Under the pieces are notes generated by a model. The model searched no databases and was not told the origin of the DNA. It saw only the letters and a list, made by a program, of their open reading frames with translations. Positions 12,674 through 12,946 of a DNA stretch of 12,946 nt are shown here, piece by piece (position 1 is the first letter of the stretch; each line of letters opens with the position of its first letter). Origin of the DNA: an uncultured Johnsonella sp. (GTDB taxonomy: Bacteria; Bacillota; Clostridia; Lachnospirales; Lachnospiraceae); assembly GCA_905373785.1 (NCBI GenBank), contig CAJPUK010000054.1, positions 1 through 12,946 on the forward strand, read 5' to 3'. Both the position numbers and the translations under genes were made by a program.

Positions 12674-12946
12674 GCTTCTTTAACTAAATCTTTTTCATCA
12701 GTAAATCCGTTGGTCTCCATAACCTTTGTTGAATAATCTTCAAACTCCCCCGGAGTAAGCATTGTGGTTATGAGCTCCTCTGCACTCATAACACCATAAC
12801 TGTCCTGTAGCTCTTTATTATTCAGATTAGGGAATACTGTTGTCCTTACACATATCTTTGCCAAATAGAGATTGGCATCAAACTCTTGAGTATATTGACC
12901 TCTTTTACCCACAACCGGTACGGTGTTAAAACAACTTCTTCTGATC
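12664..12946 (-). CDS. xkdN: XkdN-like tail assembly chaperone, G form (partial, N-terminus off right edge)
   Basis: The frame stays open to the right edge, so the first visible codon is at 12945 and the true start is outside; a GTG at 12912 is internal. The visible part has about 93 residues. NLYLAKICVRTTVFPNLNNK followed by ELQDSYGV, then EELITTMLTPGEFEDYSTKVM and ETNGF match the C-terminal half of the XkdN (phage tail assembly chaperone) family: a V-PN--N-ELQ--YGV segment and an L-PGE---Y motif. It ends EAKN at TAA 12664-12666, immediately followed by a second in-frame stop TAG. The last sense codons form the slippery site that yields the longer GT-like form. Confidence 0.88.
   Translation of the reverse strand, partial: IRRSCFNTVPVVGKRGQYTQEFDANLYLAKICVRTTVFPNLNNKELQDSYGVMSAEELITTMLTPGEFEDYSTKVMETNGFTDEKDLVKEAKN

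Noticed and set aside
1..12946. tRNA, rRNA, CRISPR array, insertion sequence
   Set aside because: I found no cloverleaf-like segment, no regularly spaced repeats and no transposase-like reading frame; the only tandem repeats are the short promoter-region ones listed.

Overview
The window is AT-rich and has typical low-GC Firmicute signals: AGGAGG-type ribosome binding sites, GTG/TTG starts and TATAAT promoters. It looks like the late end of a prophage, or phage-tail-like element, in a Clostridia-type genome. The choline-binding-type repeats of the endolysin, the CD1375-family small protein and the lysis-holin family fit Clostridia, perhaps Lachnospiraceae; this is an inference. Every gene I can support lies on the minus strand, so the genes read from high to low coordinates.

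Right to left, 12946-6157 is a contractile-tail (PBSX/Xkd-like) module in the expected order. It holds an XkdN-like tail assembly chaperone with a -1 frameshift extension, a tape measure protein, then XkdP (LysM), XkdQ, XkdR, XkdS, XkdT (baseplate J), XkdU and a small fibre-attachment protein. Genes overlap or abut by a few bases, as in one translationally coupled operon. 6153-4192 holds the repeat-containing tail fibre, a small unknown protein and a CD1375/XkdX-like 43-residue protein, closed by a hairpin terminator. Capsid, portal, sheath and tube genes must lie beyond the right edge, so a complete prophage cannot be told from a tailocin.

The lysis region follows: a holin gene broken by one missing A in a poly-A run (4123-3702), and further on a CHAP endolysin with cell-wall-binding repeats (2703-1909). 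Between them sits a two-gene cassette with its own consensus promoter and its own terminator. It encodes a Panacea-domain (DUF4065/SocA-like) protein and, overlapping it by 20 nt, a 97-residue protein with two membrane helices. This has the architecture of a PanAT toxin-antitoxin moron with a membrane-acting toxin, and is the best candidate here for an undescribed system.

Beyond the endolysin terminator are a secreted PepSY-domain protein, whose promoter carries an 11-bp tandem repeat typical of OmpR/PhoB-family regulator sites, and the first 383 residues of a protein with a C-terminal Cys-cluster zinc finger that runs off the left edge. These two are probably host genes, so the prophage end is likely between about 1605 and 1909.

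The second notable signal is a canonical A AAA AAC slippery heptamer at the end of the tail chaperone gene. Five nucleotides downstream begins a 13-bp GC-rich stem whose other arm lies 91 nt further on: a likely long-range frameshift stimulator.
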